From Gavia stellata (Eukaryota > Chordata > Aves > Gaviiformes > Gaviidae): DNA of 64,000 nt. The stretch spans positions 42,477,095-42,541,094 of the forward strand of contig NC_082597.1 of the NCBI RefSeq assembly GCF_030936135.1. The letters are read 5' to 3'. A program made the position numbers and the translations under genes. Below the pieces are notes generated by a model. The model was given only the letters and a program-made list of their open reading frames with translations, was not told the DNA's origin and searched no databases. This document shows, one piece after another, positions 18,401-33,100 of this stretch (its first letter is position 1; each line of letters starts with the position of its first letter).

Positions 18401-21400
18401 AGGAGATAAGGTGGAATGTCAGCATTAAACTGTTTCTAAGTATCTACATAAAGACTTAACAGCCCAACCTTAGCATCCTAATTGGGAAACTCTGACCATT
18501 ATAATTTGTCAACCAACATCAAGCCACAGTTGGTAGAGTTCTTGCCAATATTTTCGTTTTCATGCTGTGAAAGAGAAGTCTACTCTTTTCAAATCCCCAG
18601 TACCGTTCTTCCTCATTTGTACTCTCTCCTGCTAACATTATTTGGCATTCATTTTAACAGTTAACATTCTGCTGCTACAATTCTATGCATATTCATATTT
18701 GAATGAAAAAATCTATATAACAATACACTTTTATTGATATACTGTTTAAGAACAGCCTATAAGTAATATGCTATGCATAGATTTATAGTGCAGGAGTATT
18801 TACAGCTCAGACTGGCTACCATCTGTACATAGTAGTGGGAACACAAATGTTCTCTTGCTTGCTCATTCTTTTCCCATTTGTTAATGTTTTACAAAGCAGT
18901 TGTCTTTCATTACCAGCTGGAGCACAAATAAAAAGGTTATGAATGCCTCTTTTCATATTCAGAAATCGAGGTCCACAATTAAGTCACTCTAACTCAGCTG
19001 TCAGGTAAATCAGCAGTCTGACTCCAGTTTGACCCAGATACATAACTGATTCAACAAATCTCAGGCACATCTACATTTTAAAGGAGATCATAAAGAAAAC
19101 CAGAGTTACAAATTATGCTGTATTTTAACTGCATTTAAGTGACATATGTCTTCCCAAAGGATTCAAAACGGGTTTACAAACATGCCCTGATATAGACACG
19201 TTCTGCTGCTCAGCATGGAAAACTTTGCTGAGCAACTGGAAAGAAGATGTGACAACGCATTTCAGGGTCGGGACCACACTTCACACAGTGGGAGTCCCTG
19301 GGGCAGGACTGATCTGCTGCCCAGGACATTCCCTTGTACTCCATCCCCAGTTGCCTCACATCCAAGAAAATTACTGATTTCCTAAATGACCAGTGCCATC
19401 TCCTACTAGGCAAATCAAAATCATCTGATTTGTTGTCCCATTGAGCAGCTAAGTCAAACATGTCATACTGACACACGACATATATACTGCTGCCTGTTTC
19501 TTCCTCCTGAAGACTCAGCAGAACTGCCTGAAAAGCAATTATGCTGCCTCCAGAAGCTTCCTTTTCCCATCCGCTTCAATTTATCAAGCTTGTTTCACTG
19601 TGATCTTTCTGAGCTGTGACTATCACAGCAATGTTTTAGGTTTTGCAACCAGCTGTGCTGATTTTTTTAACTAGACTTGGCACTTATAATCTAGCAATCA
19701 TTTTTTAAAAAGGCATCAGCAAGGCTCACTTTGACCTTGCTTTATTGAAAAGGTCTGCATGGTTAGAAACCACTGCCACTCATTCATTAAACATTGCTAT
19801 AAATCTATGCACTCAAACAGGCAAAATACTTCTAGTGGCTGCAAAAATGCAGTGGATGTTCTTCCTGGAGTCCAGGCAAAGGTGAGAAAAAGAGGAATTC
19901 TCAGTCCATATTCTGGGTCTGGTATCAGACCTTCAGAGGCTTCTTATTACTAAAAGAGCATCTTCCAAAAAGAAGCTAAAATTCTCTGAAGGGCTGAAGA
20001 AGGCAGATTTTGAAGGAGCCATTTCAGCCAATCCCAAATTTACACGCTGAGTCGGATGAGCTGCTCTGTATGCTTTGTTTCCCTCCCCTAGACTACCTGC
20101 TGTTCACACCATTACAGCAGAGATTAGGCTCTGGGACCTGAGAACTTGAAATACTACACAGGCAGGATCTTTCTTTCTGCACTTGATTTATCATGAAAAG
20201 GTTTCATTTGGCTCAATGGGTCAAAACTGGAAAAAAAATCTTCAGTATAATACTATTTATTATTAATAGACTTTCACACCCATGCAGACAAATGGAGAAA
20301 AGAGAGAAATTCTTCAGAAGACAAATTCATGAAAATTCTATGTAGTTTGCCTAGTACATAAATCTCATGTCCATTAAAATTACAGAAACATTTTCAGCCC
20401 TATCATCTCTGTCTCACTTGAGCACTCAGGCTCATTTATGTCTACTTTTTCTCTCACTCAAAGGAAGTCTGATGGCCTAATTTAAAATTACACTTGCGTA
20501 AATTTAGAAAACTTTAAGATTTTGATGCTTGACATCCATTAAGATTTCTAAAAGAGCCCATCTTAGCTTCCACCAGAGAAGCCTTATAACCAAGCCATAT
20601 AACCTTTTTTTGCCATCCCAAATCTAATCAAAACATACTGGAATTATTTGCAAGTTTTCCATGCCTGTGTCTTTCCTGTAAAACATAATAAGACTTCTAG
20701 TGCAGGTGCTGGAATAGAAATTACCAAACTACTTCTTAAAAATTGAAGGAACGGAGCCATTTCCGATACTCAAAAGCGTATGCAGAGCCTTCAAACAGCT
20801 GATTACCAGGTCTCTTTTGACTGGAAGCTCTTTCTTACACTAACTAAGCAGCATTGGTTTAATTTTTCATACCTACACCACAGTAATACAATACAGTTGA
20901 TATTAACTGGTACCCTTGTTTCTTGATTGCGAATTAGTTATGGGAAAGCAAAAACATAATGAATAGGCTACCTAGACTATGGCATTGCCTAAATCTTGGT
21001 TGCTTGGTATGGTAGTCTTAATGATGAGCTTCCAATACAACAGGTTTTGTGGAGTAATCTAGATTTAATAAAAGCGAATGATGAACCCAGAAACTTCATC
21101 CTACGGCTTCTTACGGGAACTGTCACAGTTGCAATCCAGTAGACAAAACTCCTCCACCATTTGCACTAGCAGGGTAGCCAACAACAGCAGTAGTTTAACT
21201 GACTCACGGTAGAGCACACAGTGCCGAGACTCTGCAGTCTCAAGCTCCTGCTTCTGACATGAAAAGCCTCTAGGGAGCACAGATTTTTTTTTTCCTCATG
21301 TGTCCATAGCTTGCTCCTTTCTGCATTTCAGACTCCAATGTGTCCCTGCCCTGGTACTATGTCTTCCCTGACTTTCACTCCCTTTCTCAAACCCAGCTCT

Positions 21401-24400
21401 AGTCCTCAAATTTACAGTTGGATCCCAGACGTTTCTCCTCTTTTCTTCTGAGGAACTTCTTCTTACCTTATTTGTATATCCATGTCCTGTATCTCCAATC
21501 TTATTTTCATACGCAGCTCTCTCTCCAGAGCTGATGAGCCTCCCCTCTTCCAGGGTCCTCCTCCAGCCTCAGCCTTCACTTCACATGCTACCCTGGCTCT
21601 TTGTCCCAGGCTGTTTGCTCAGTCAACTTTGTTTTCCTCCTAGTCTCAACCTCTGTATCTTTATACCTCCCTCTACTTTTCTGCAGGATCTTCAAGCCCT
21701 TCTCTGACATAAATCACAACCACCTTCCTGCTTCCCAACTCCAGAAGCAACTTCACCTTCCTCCTGCTCCAGCACTGATACCACCCCACAGTCTACTGGT
21801 CCAGCCACTCTCAGGTATCTTTTCTGCTTCCACTTACAAACCTTACAACCAGGATTTTTATGCTGGTATACTCTCCCTTTGTGGTTTCTGTGACTTTTAT
21901 ATTTGAATCTGAAGGGCACACATGCCTGCAAACTCATCTGCTTTTTCCAACCAAATTATTGGTCTAATGAAAGATATTATTTCTTCCTCCAAACCTGGCC
22001 TCACTTTGAGGCTGAAGGCTTCCTCCCTCACATTAGCTAGATGCTGGGAAAGCGGAAGGGAGCATAGGATAAATGCGGATCTTAATTAAACATATCTACC
22101 ATCTAATAAAATTAAAAAAGTTCCTCTTCAGTGGAAGATTTATGCCTTTCTGTAGTCAAATCAATGGATAGTCTATAAAATAAAAACAGTATCTCAGCTT
22201 TAACTTTTCCTAGGCCAGACAAGACAGTGTCCTTGGAATTCCTCGATGATACTCCAGAAGCCTCTGAAAACTCTTTTAAGATTTAAAAAAAATAATTTTG
22301 ATACACCTAAATTGATGAACTGTGCACCCTAACACCCTGGTACAGCTGAGAGAGTGATGCACTTGGAGAAGAGTTTGAGGTCAGAAGGGCTCTTTTATGA
22401 CAGGGGGAAGGGTAAGGCTGTTAAAGCTCCTGTGCATGATGTATGTGAATATGTTTCAAGCTCACAACACAATCACATAGATCAAAGCTAAATTTAGAGA
22501 CAGTGAATTATTCATTGCAACAGTAGTCAGCTAGGCTTATCCGGACTCTCAGGAGCTGAGCACATCACCCCAGACAACACTAGTTCATACATACACATTG
22601 TTTTTTCAGATCTATCTTTTGGCTCCATGGTGCAAAAAAATTTCATTGGGTCAACCAGTTGCCCAGAATCTTGTTGAAGGTTTTCCTAAAGATAGGTAAA
22701 AAACCACATGTATCTTACTTGCAGTTTTTAATACATTAAAATTCCATTTACCCCTGTATCCAGGGTTGCAGAAGTGACAGTTCAACTGCACTGAGAAAGG
22801 GAACGTAAGAAAGAGAAAAGCCACCAGTATGACAGCTATTAGGATACTCAGACAACTGTGACGTTCAGATTTCATTCCTGCCCTGTTCAAAGCAGAACCG
22901 AGATGAAAGATAGTTCAAGTTCCTCCTCTAGATCTTGGGATAGAGCTTATGAAAAAGATCACACAAGTTTATGAGAGGGTCCCCATGAATATTTCCAAAT
23001 CCAGTTTACATATTTATTTAATACATAGATTATGTTCTAAACTATTGCCATTGCAAGCATTAGCATTGCAGCTGCATAGAGCACCATATCAAATGTATTC
23101 CTATTATTTAATAGCATCTGCATTGCCAACATTATTTAGCTTAAACATTCTCTTAGAGCTTTATCACCAGTTTGCCCTAGGGACTGACACTAATCCTTAT
23201 ACTCAGGGCGGGACTAATTAGCACAATGAAAAATACCAGCGATGTTGTGCACAGACCATCATCCTGCTGAAGATTTTTTTATCCAAGAACTTGTTATCGA
23301 TGAGAGGGAGCTTGCTAGCAGCAGAGGGGAACCATACGGGACTTGCCTTGTGAGCTCAGGAGAACTGACGAATGAATTTCTGTGTCAAACCTGTCAATCC
23401 ACCATAGCATATATTTCTCCTGAACCAGGTGCTGAGATGGACAAGAGCATTCATCCCAATACAGCAGGCTTCAGAAGCAGCCTTCCCAACTTGCCGGGGA
23501 AAGCTACTGTCCGCTGCACTTTTGCTTTTTATGACAACTCTTGTCTCTTTCAGAGGTATAACAGATACTAAAAAAATAAATAACTTTACCCTTTTCCTTG
23601 TGATTCTAAACTCCATTCATTTACTTTTTAACTTACATTAATAGCTTACTTATGAAAAATCAATAGTAGAATATACACAGTGGGCCCATTCCAGGATCTT
23701 TTTGATTAAATTCTCCACACAAAGAGGCATGAGGAGAAATGTAAACTTAGCATAAACATTTGGATGTCCTGGATGGCTAAAATTCATCTGCAATAAAGCA
23801 GCCAGCTATATCAATACTTATATTATCATTTATGCATCAGAGTCAACATGCCGTTGAGGTGGCTGGGGCAGTCCTTTCTCCATGCAATTAGGATTTCGGG
23901 CTATCTGAAGGAAGGGAACTCTGCACTGGTTATAGTTTGGGCTGGTATCTTTACAATGATCCTCACAGCAATGAAAGGCAATGTTTGTAGCATGCAGCGG
24001 AAACTTTGCATTAAGGGAACGCAACCGTCTAGAGAGAGTTTCTGTGGCGAAGACCAGAGTCAGGAAATCACGCAGTAAAGGGGGTCTTTGACATGACTTG
24101 AGATCTTGCTGCTGATTACGCGTGGAGTAGGAACTCTGGGAGAATGAATTGCCACCGCTGCCACTACCAGGCAGACCATGCTCACTAGAGACTGTTTGTG
24201 AATAATCTGCAAAAGGAGTGGCACACAATGCTGCACAAAGGCACATTTCGCAGTTTCCCTTTCCAGTTTAAGGTCTACATGGGATATTTACTGCAGGCAC
24301 ATTCCTTTCAAGACTGGTTACATCTGTCTGCATACTTCTTTTAAATAAGGAGCAGGTTACTTGTACAGAGAATTACAAGTGTGGTCGCTGCTGAAATATG

Positions 24401-25026
24401 CATGTGACATACCAGCAGAGGTCGGTCACTGGTGGTGTTTATGAAGTAGCAAACTGGGCTTTAGGGAACTCTTTGTTTTTTATTTAGGGCTTTGCAGTCC
24501 TCATTTGAAGGGTAATAAATTCGCTTTGTTTATGTATCACTGACAGTCATACAACATCTTGACAAAATGATGCATGCCAAGAAAAAACACTTTATTTAAC
24601 AGCATACAAGCAGAGAACTCTGGTGGCAAGCTCAGCCTTCATTTTCACCTTGTTTCTTCAGCTCTTTTTCACCAGTTCACCTACTCACTCTTCTCTTACC
24701 ATTCTGCAGTTCAAGATGTAGAATATGAAGATAAGCCATTTCATCACAAATTTTCCAGATGGTTTGCTTCTTCAGGATTTGAATGAAAGCCCATTTCCCT
24801 GGTGTCTAATGAAATTTGCCCTGGTAACTCTTGGGGAAACTGAAAACAAAACCAAAAAATTAGCAGGATGCTAGTAGCGACTGTGTTCTTTACAGCTTCC
24901 TAATTCCTAACAAAAACACTGTAACTCACAAACGATTCTTAACCATTAAGACTCTCTGTCCCTTAAGATGTTCAGAATGATAATAACTTCATTAAAACAT
25001 CAACCTTTATTGAAATAGGGGATGGT

Positions 25027-25070
25027 GGGGTGTTTGGAGTTTTTTGGGGGGGAGCGGGGGGGTGGTTTTT
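25027..25070 (+). other. Guanine-rich tract with G-quadruplex potential
   Basis: Four G at 25027-25030 are followed by two runs of seven G (25046-25052 and 25056-25062) separated by AGC. Each G7 can supply two G3 tracts with a one-base loop, so an intramolecular quadruplex with loops of 1, 3 and 1 is possible. On the transcribed minus strand it is C-rich, so RNA of KCNC2 would not form it. Confidence 0.6.
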
Positions 25071-28000
25071 GGACTGAAGCTACTAGGGATTACTTTGCCA
25101 AGCAAGAGCAGAGACACATTAAGAGACTACATGTGACAAACCTAGAAGACAGAGGAAACAGGAGCAAACTTAAAGGCACCAGAGGGTTCTTTCTGGTTTG
25201 CAGCACACGGCAGAAAGAGGTCTTCTTTCTGCTCCATTTTAGGAATAAAAGGCTGTTTCTTCCTTTAGTAAAGGATATGCTATAATGTAAATGTTATCCC
25301 AGCCAGTCAGATATTTCCCCTGCCCTCAACACAAGAACAGCTCAAAAAAATAGCATTCATGAGCAGGGTTTACTACGTAGGCTATGTTTATAAATACATT
25401 TATAATACATGCTATTTCCAGTTCAAATACAGATTGCTTATACATCATTGTGTTTGACCCACAGTTTTTTATTACAGGCACCTTTGGTGTGTGTCTCTCA
25501 GTGCACTTATGAGTTTGGTCCCTAGGGAGAGAGAAGGAGTGACTGGTGTCGATGAGCATGATGCAGGGTTCACACAAGGTACCAAGGTTGAGAGCAGCAC
25601 GTCCACTCAACAAATGGAAGAATGGTGCTACAAAGGGGATTTTAAGCATTGCAAGAAACTACAGTCATCTTATTTCACAACAGCTGTAGTGACTACTGTC
25701 TGCAAATCCAGTCCCCCTCTTCTCTAGAGGAAAACAATGAAAAGAGATGTCACTTGCTAAAATAAATTTAATAATAAAGAAACTCACCTGTACAGAATAT
25801 TTTTCCTCCACCTAGCTCAAGTACTCCAGAATGATCCATGATACCATCTGTACTGTGTGGGCTGGGATTTTGGACCCCAGGTGCCTCTAGTGCTTCCTGA
25901 TCCTGAGCTCAATTCCATCTCACCATGGCAAGGGCAAGCAGCTCCCAGGCCACAACACTGCTCCAGATGTCCCAGTGCCAAAAAAAGGACTATTTCTAGC
26001 TTCCTCGTATACAAGAGAGATGAAAATCATTGCAGTTCAGACAAATAACCCGTCTCCCACACGCCTCAGGGAGGCTGGTTGCTTCCCAGACCTTCAGACC
26101 TCTCATTTCTCTGTCATTGTTAGAAGAAATGAAAAATTCCTGTACAGTGAATGACATCCAGTTATAAGTTAGGGTGTTTGGGTAAGTCCGTTGTGCTTTG
26201 GTTTGTTTTTTTCCTCTTGGTTCAAATATGCCCACTTGCACCTGCTTCATTCATGTGAAGTTGAACCCTCGATGCCAGGGCATGCTTTCTGCACTGGTGC
26301 CACATACAGTGGTACACAAAAGCAGCACCCAGTAACAGCCGTTAGCAACTCCAGCACATTTGCACATTACTGAGAGCATTTGTAAGGACTGCATAGTGAT
26401 TGGCACTTTCATTGGCAATTTGTGGAGACAAAGCTCCTGTCTTGGGCCATATGACAGATGCCCTCCAAACCTACACACTTGCATATCAATAGCACATTTC
26501 TAATAATATCTTCCTTTATGCTGAATGTGGACATTGATATGTTACCCTCTTTATGCAAGATAGTCTTAATACATGAATATGGCACTTAAGTCTTTTAAAA
26601 CTTTCTGTGGCAGTGGATCGTACCAAGAACTGTGAAAACTGTCAAACTTCTTCATCCCATAAATCTCAATATATTTTTGGGTGGGAGGACATAAAGAGGT
26701 GTTATACAACCTCTGGCAATGTTCCAGTTTGAAAAATCATGTCTGGTCAACTCCCTTAGTTCTAGCACATCATTTGCATGCTGCTACTTTAATTTCTAAA
26801 ATAATGCAATCCAAAAGGTGAAAAACTGCAGTTATTCACTGAAAAACTGTTTGCAAAATTTTCATTAGGAATTCCAGTCTCTCCAGGAGAGAATTTAATT
26901 TCTGCTCTCCCCCGTCTCCTTCCCACAAGAGGCTTCCCACCAAAACAGCCAGTAGCTGGGGTTTAGGATGCTCACAGAGGAGGTGAAAGACCATGTTAAA
27001 GTCTCTAAGGAGTCAATGCATGCCCAAAACTACAGCCTTGGACTGACGTGGAGTCCACCTTCCAAAGGGCTATGCAACAGACTGCAAAGCCCCAAAATTC
27101 CATCAAACAAAATTTTTGTTTTCCAGTTAGCCATAAGCATGATTTTACCCCAGTTCCTAGTGGGTAAGATTTTCTAATTGTAACACCCCAACATAGTCTC
27201 TATTTCTTTCTTTTCCTCTCCATCTCTTCTTTCTACATCAAGCGCCATCTGAACTGACAGGCAGGCAGACAATGCATCAGCCTTTTCAAACCCTACTGGG
27301 AAACGCACTTGAAATGAAAATATCAAAACCATCCAAAACCACACACAAAATATAATGGCATACAATTAATTAACCTGTCAAGAAAGAAGGGGACATTATT
27401 GTTCTGATGAGCTTTTTAGATTGTGGGTTGCGTCCTCTTGCCAGGTGCAGCTGCTGTGATAGTGGGGGGTAAGCTCACAAAAATACTATACCACCAACCC
27501 AGAAAAAAAATTGGCCTTCAGACAAACGGCCTGGCCACACACTCACTGAATACAAGAGCTTCTCTCCAGAATAAATCAGACACAGAATGAGACAAAGCAA
27601 GGATGGGGTTTTTTTCCATGTTGCACAACTGGCATCAATACTATTTCTAAAAAAAAATAAATAAAAAAATAGAAAGAGTGGCTGGAGCTCCATCAGAGTC
27701 AAATATATGGAGCTTTTCAGGCTCAATCCTGTGAAATACCGAGCACCGCCTGCAGTGGGAACTGAGGATACTCGATAGAGGGAGAGATAAGCAGAACAAA
27801 GGACTTGTCCGGTGAGGACTGTTTGCCCAGGCTGCCTGTGGGAAACACATGAATGTCGGAATCTGACAAAGCTCTTTAGCTTCATGGAAAATAAAACCAG
27901 TAGAAATCTCAGTTTGTTTCATCTGACACTCTTGGGTTTTTATCTCCATTTCTGTATGGGATTTATAGCAAGCTTTATGTTAGTGCTTCCAGAGCTCATG

Positions 28001-29346
28001 CCTTGCTGTCATAGCTTTCTGGAAATTTTTTCACCTGATTAACATTTCACCTACTGTTTCTTTCATTATATAATATCCTAGTGCAGCTCTTACAGTTACC
28101 CACACTGCCAGTTACAGCTTTCTTTTTTGGCCCAATCTTTAAAAATTTTCTGGGATTCCGAAAATTCTGTGTTACATGGGGTTAAATCACTACCAAGATT
28201 AAGAGGGCTTGTTGAACAGTTGCCATTACACAAGTCTCCTTATTCTGGGGCCTTTCTTGTTCGTAAGTTCATTGTAGTTTATTCATAAGGTAAATGAGTA
28301 GGAAACAGATAATCCTTCAGGTACAGATAACTGCAGTGCCAGGATGGGAGGCTCTCTGAAATAAAAAATAGTTATTTATGTATTATTCACCTTTTTTCAG
28401 ATTTCAGCCATGAAATTTCAGCTGAATCTCAATAGTCATCCTGGGGAACAGATACACATTATAGCCTGGGAACATACTGTAGAAGCTAGGTTCTGAAATT
28501 ATGGATAGCAAGAAGTTGGGAAGCAAGAAATATTGTTTCTCTTAGAAGACTACCAATATGGAACAGATTTTGAGAGTACTTTTGTAAAAAACAGGGTTAT
28601 GGACACTTATGTATGTACCCAACTGAAGTATGTGTCAGGCAGCTGAGATGGAGTTTTGCTTACTGAGTTTAAAAGATATGTCTATGTTTAAAAGATAAAG
28701 TTTTATTCCCCATGTCGCTTGTAGGGTTTTCATTAAACATTTCGACTACCAGCATTCTATCAAGTGATATAATACTTCAGATATGAAGTGATGAGCAACA
28801 GTGTGAAAATCTAAATTTCACAGCTTCATATTCATTAACAGGTTATTTCAAATGTATGAAAAATTATGCTGGATACGACCAGAAAAAGTACTCAAATGTC
28901 TATTATTAAATCCCTTTTTATCTAACACTGGCTAATGATCCAAATACTCAGATGTTAGAAACTGATGATGAAGAAAGCTGGGAACGGTTTTGTGCATTTG
29001 TAGATAGACCTGTGCCCACCCTAGAAGGACTGACTGCTGCTATATTTCATTACTCGTCACAAATCCTTGGCCACATTGGACAACCAGAACAGTTAAATAG
29101 AAAGTCACTACCTGTACTAGTTGAGTTAAAGTATTTTTCTTATTTTATTTTACTTATCTGATAACAGTACTATGTGAAAACATGATTATATTTGTTTTCT
29201 GAAGTTCTGTGTTATTGAAATATGCACATTGCAAGAGGCTAAAAAGGCCACAACTTGACATTGCCATAACTGGTTTAGCACATGTGGTTCTTGCAATTTC
29301 CAAGGAAAGAATACAGGGTAGGTAGAAAACTTCCCTTATGAAAGGG

Positions 29347-29390
29347 AAATGAGCAAATGAGCAAAATGAGCAAATGAGCAAAATGAGCCA
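29347..29390 (+). repeat. Short tandem repeat (atgagcaa / atgagcaaa)n
   Basis: Five units of ATGAGCAA with an alternating extra A, giving a higher-order period of about 17 bases. The copies are nearly perfect, which suggests recent expansion. Confidence 0.8.
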
Positions 29391-30064
29391 AAATTCTGTG
29401 TAAATAGAGCCAGATATTAAAACATTTGGGGTTTTTTTTGGCTGCAGAAATGACAATGCATAAAATTGGCTCATGCAAGATATGGTCATACAAGATTTTA
29501 CATATATCAGTGGATGCACACGGAGATCAGAAGCAGCCCATTTGAAAATTTAGGCCCATGAAAGATAATAGAAGGCAATAAGGTAAGCCACGTGCAAGAG
29601 CAAAATAAGAACATTTATCAGTTGAATGTGCATTTACAAGGCGCACTAGGGAGGCAGCAGGCCATTAGATAAGACTTAGTTTGGCACACATGCACCCATC
29701 TATGATGTGTGCATAGAGCAGCAACAGCCTGCACAGGCAAAGACATCTTTCCCTCATTTCATTCAGATCCAGGCTGCCTGCAATGCTAGCTGGTATCAGT
29801 GACACTCTTCCAAAAATATAAGCTGATTCAGGCTTGTGCTCCTTCAGTGGCTGATCATCACCATACAAGACCTGGTTATGAATGCAGCTGCAGTGGTGTA
29901 ATAACAGAATAACTTAGTACGAACAATGGAGTTTCATGCTGTTAGAATTGAGACCAGAAAGAAACCCAATGTCATAGAACTGGGGAAATGGGAGAGTAAG
30001 CCAAAATAAGGTAACCTAGCCTGGCAATGTCAGACCGTCTAAGATGGTGACTGTGCAATTCTTT

Positions 30065-30125
30065 GAAGTCAATGTGACGACACAGAGGTTTCAATGGGAC
30101 ATGTGCTTAAGAATCTTGCTGACCC
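30065..30125 (+). repeat. Remnant of an ancient amniote interspersed repeat
   Basis: The segment contains GGTTTCAATGGGACATGTGC followed by 'ttaagaatcttgctgaccc'. It resembles the old repeat also glimpsed at 3790-3912, and similar wording is common in non-avian reptile DNA. It is short and diverged. Confidence 0.4.
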
Positions 30126-33100
30126 AGGAATAAACACATCGATTTAGGTAATGTGATGCTGATTCTGTGTCCCCTGTGTGTGTGTAAGCTCACTCAATGT
30201 GCACAGACTGCTGCTGTATTGTTCTGAAGCTACTAGGTGTAGTAAATTTATAGAGAAGCAATAAAACAGACTCTGAAATCCATTGTTAAATGATCCAAGA
30301 TTCGGCTCGTGACAGGGACCTTAAGATCTTTCTTTTATTCAAAGTAAATTTGGAAAGGCTCATATAACTTAAAAGTGTCCAACAAATGTATTCAGTGCAG
30401 GCTTGTAAGATATGCAGACATGCAGCGAGATGCTGGTCTATAAATCATTAATTAATATTCTCTTACTCGCTTAGCTCAGAAGTAAGCTTGAAATGAAGTT
30501 CAGAATAGTGACAGTGTATGTGAGAAAGCTCCATTTCTCCCATGTCCCTGCTAAACTTCTCCACAAAGCTATTGGCATGATAAAAGTGTTTATTAAACTA
30601 AATCTGGATGATATATATGCATCAAGTCATTGGAAACTCGTCATATACCAAACCAGCCAAATTGAAAGTACTTAGTTGTCACTGTAAACCAGGCACCTGT
30701 GGACAGGTTGGTGTAACAGAAAAGGTCAGTAAAATAAAGCTTACCTAGCTCTCCCCAAGGCACTTCTAAGAATATGACACTGCCATTTTTAAGATTACCA
30801 GTTGGAATGACTTATAGGAGACTGCAAACAGTTGTTGCTATTTCCAAACTTTAGTTTCATAAAGGGACTCCTAATTTCTAAGAATAGTACTAATAATTAC
30901 ACCAAATAATGTAGCTGAGTACAAAAGAAAAAGTAAACACAGCCTTATTCAACCTCTGGTAACATTTTTATCTTAGCTACAACCCAAGTCTATGAAATGC
31001 CAGAAGAAATGTTTTGAATTAATGGCATTCATGTGATTAGAAGCTTCGTTTTGATCTTCAGCATGAATTTACTCTAAACCTCAGGCTAGATTTGAGAGCT
31101 GCTTATCGTATGTGTGCTAACTAGCTCATGGAGGAGACAGGAGGAATTCCCAGGTTAGGAGGGAAAGCAAGGCTCACATGCTTGATACAGAAAAATAAAA
31201 CATTTTTTCAATTCAGTGTGCTATTAATTTTTTTAAATAAGTTACCTGCAAATATGGCAGTTTGATTTAGTTTAGAGGTTTGCTGCCACCATGCACTACT
31301 GAAGGAGCACTTCTTCAAAATTTCCTGTTTCTCCTATACATGTAATTTGGACAATTGGTCTAAGTCATGGATAAAAACACCGTGAGGCAAAGGTTTAAAT
31401 TTTCTAAAGTTCTTCCTCTCCTGGGTGTGTAAGTGTTCTTGCATGGGTTTGTATATTCTGTGCAGTTCTTACATTTTTTTGCATTTTCAGCCCACGTTGT
31501 TAATAAGGAGAAAACTCAGAGAAAATATAATAACCCATTCCATGTTTTGACTACTGTAACAGAGATGTACCCACAATCACTGAAAGCGGAAATAAATCCC
31601 AAGCTTCTAAATTTTATTTATTTTTTCAACTGGGTAAACTGAGAAAGAAGTAAAGAAGAGGGGAGAACCCATCAGGACCTTCAAAATCAATGCTAGATAT
31701 TGGAATGAAACAGAAAAACAGGATTCAGTCTACCTGAGGGAATGTGTCTACAAGTGGGAGCTGCAGTGCACCTTTAAATGAGCTGTTCTTAGCACAGCAG
31801 TGTAGAAACACACCACAAATGACTGTAATTCATTTTCTTAGAGCTGACCTTCAGTCAGATGGTTATTTACGATGTTTCACCTGGGAGAAGTGTCCTGATT
31901 CCTCAAGTGGACAGCTTGTTGAGGAAAAATGGGGCATGGGCAGAACATCTGCTCTGATTGTCAGTACCTACTTAACGTAACAGCCATTCACACATGTTCT
32001 GGCAGTCACTTGTGCCACTGTCAAAACGAAGTTTTCCATAAACATCTACGACCTCCCACATAAAGCCTAGGATGGAACATGTAGTTTAGACTCAGACCAC
32101 TAACCGTACATACATCAGATGAGAGGCTTGTACCATTGCATAGGCATGTCCACAGGTGGTGAGTTAATAGTGAAAATTTGTGAGGAAGGAGCTTATCACA
32201 ATTACCATAGCTGGAAAACATGAAATGAAACAAGCATTTCCTTCTGTCAGTGCAACAGCTTTGGGAATTGCTTTTGTACACTCGGCAACAAAGGACAGAG
32301 AGAAAGAGCTGCTGTTTAGAAGATAGGATCCCTCCCTGGCAAATATACATAGCTGAAAATGTGCCATTACTACTGGCTCCTCTGCAACTTCCACAGCATG
32401 CTAGTTCCTCTATTTAGGACATTTTAAAAGGACATCTGAAGAGAGACCATATTTTCACTAGGAACAATAAAAAAATACATCATCTTATCTTTAACATGAC
32501 CATGCCATAGGCAACTGATTTGTTTGCTTTCCTAATGAAAAGGTAAATAACATGGCATAAATATTTAATCAGCAATCTTTCCCTCTTGCCAATATGTGGT
32601 TGGTTTCTCATAGCAACAACAGCCGTGCCATTGTCAACAACAGGCCGCTTGAGCTACTGTGAGCCTGGACTAATTCCACTGAATGTAACAGTCCTACATC
32701 TGTCCTTCATCGTAAATGTTCCCCTGGTGCCAGCTGGAAAGGCTTGCTCATGGTGGTTCTGCGAGCCAAGGGTCAGCAACCAGTCCTAGTCACAGTCCCT
32801 CCCACCTCCCCTGGCTCATCTCCCTTGGATGCTTCTCCTACAGGGATGCAGGAACAAGTGGTGACAAACACAGATAGCTATGTGCCCTCCAGAAAGCGTT
32901 GAGCAGAAACAGCTCAGCAACAGTGAAAAACAGGGGGAACAGAAACCCAAGCTGGTTCAGCAATTTCAGAAGTAAGTCCAGATTCAGAGTGGTGTGTCAG
33001 GAGCGGCATCTGACCCACCATCATCTCACTGTGATGATACTAAATCTTTTACCTTGTAGCCCCTCCTGCATTCTCCCTTTTGGCAATCAGTCATGCAAAG

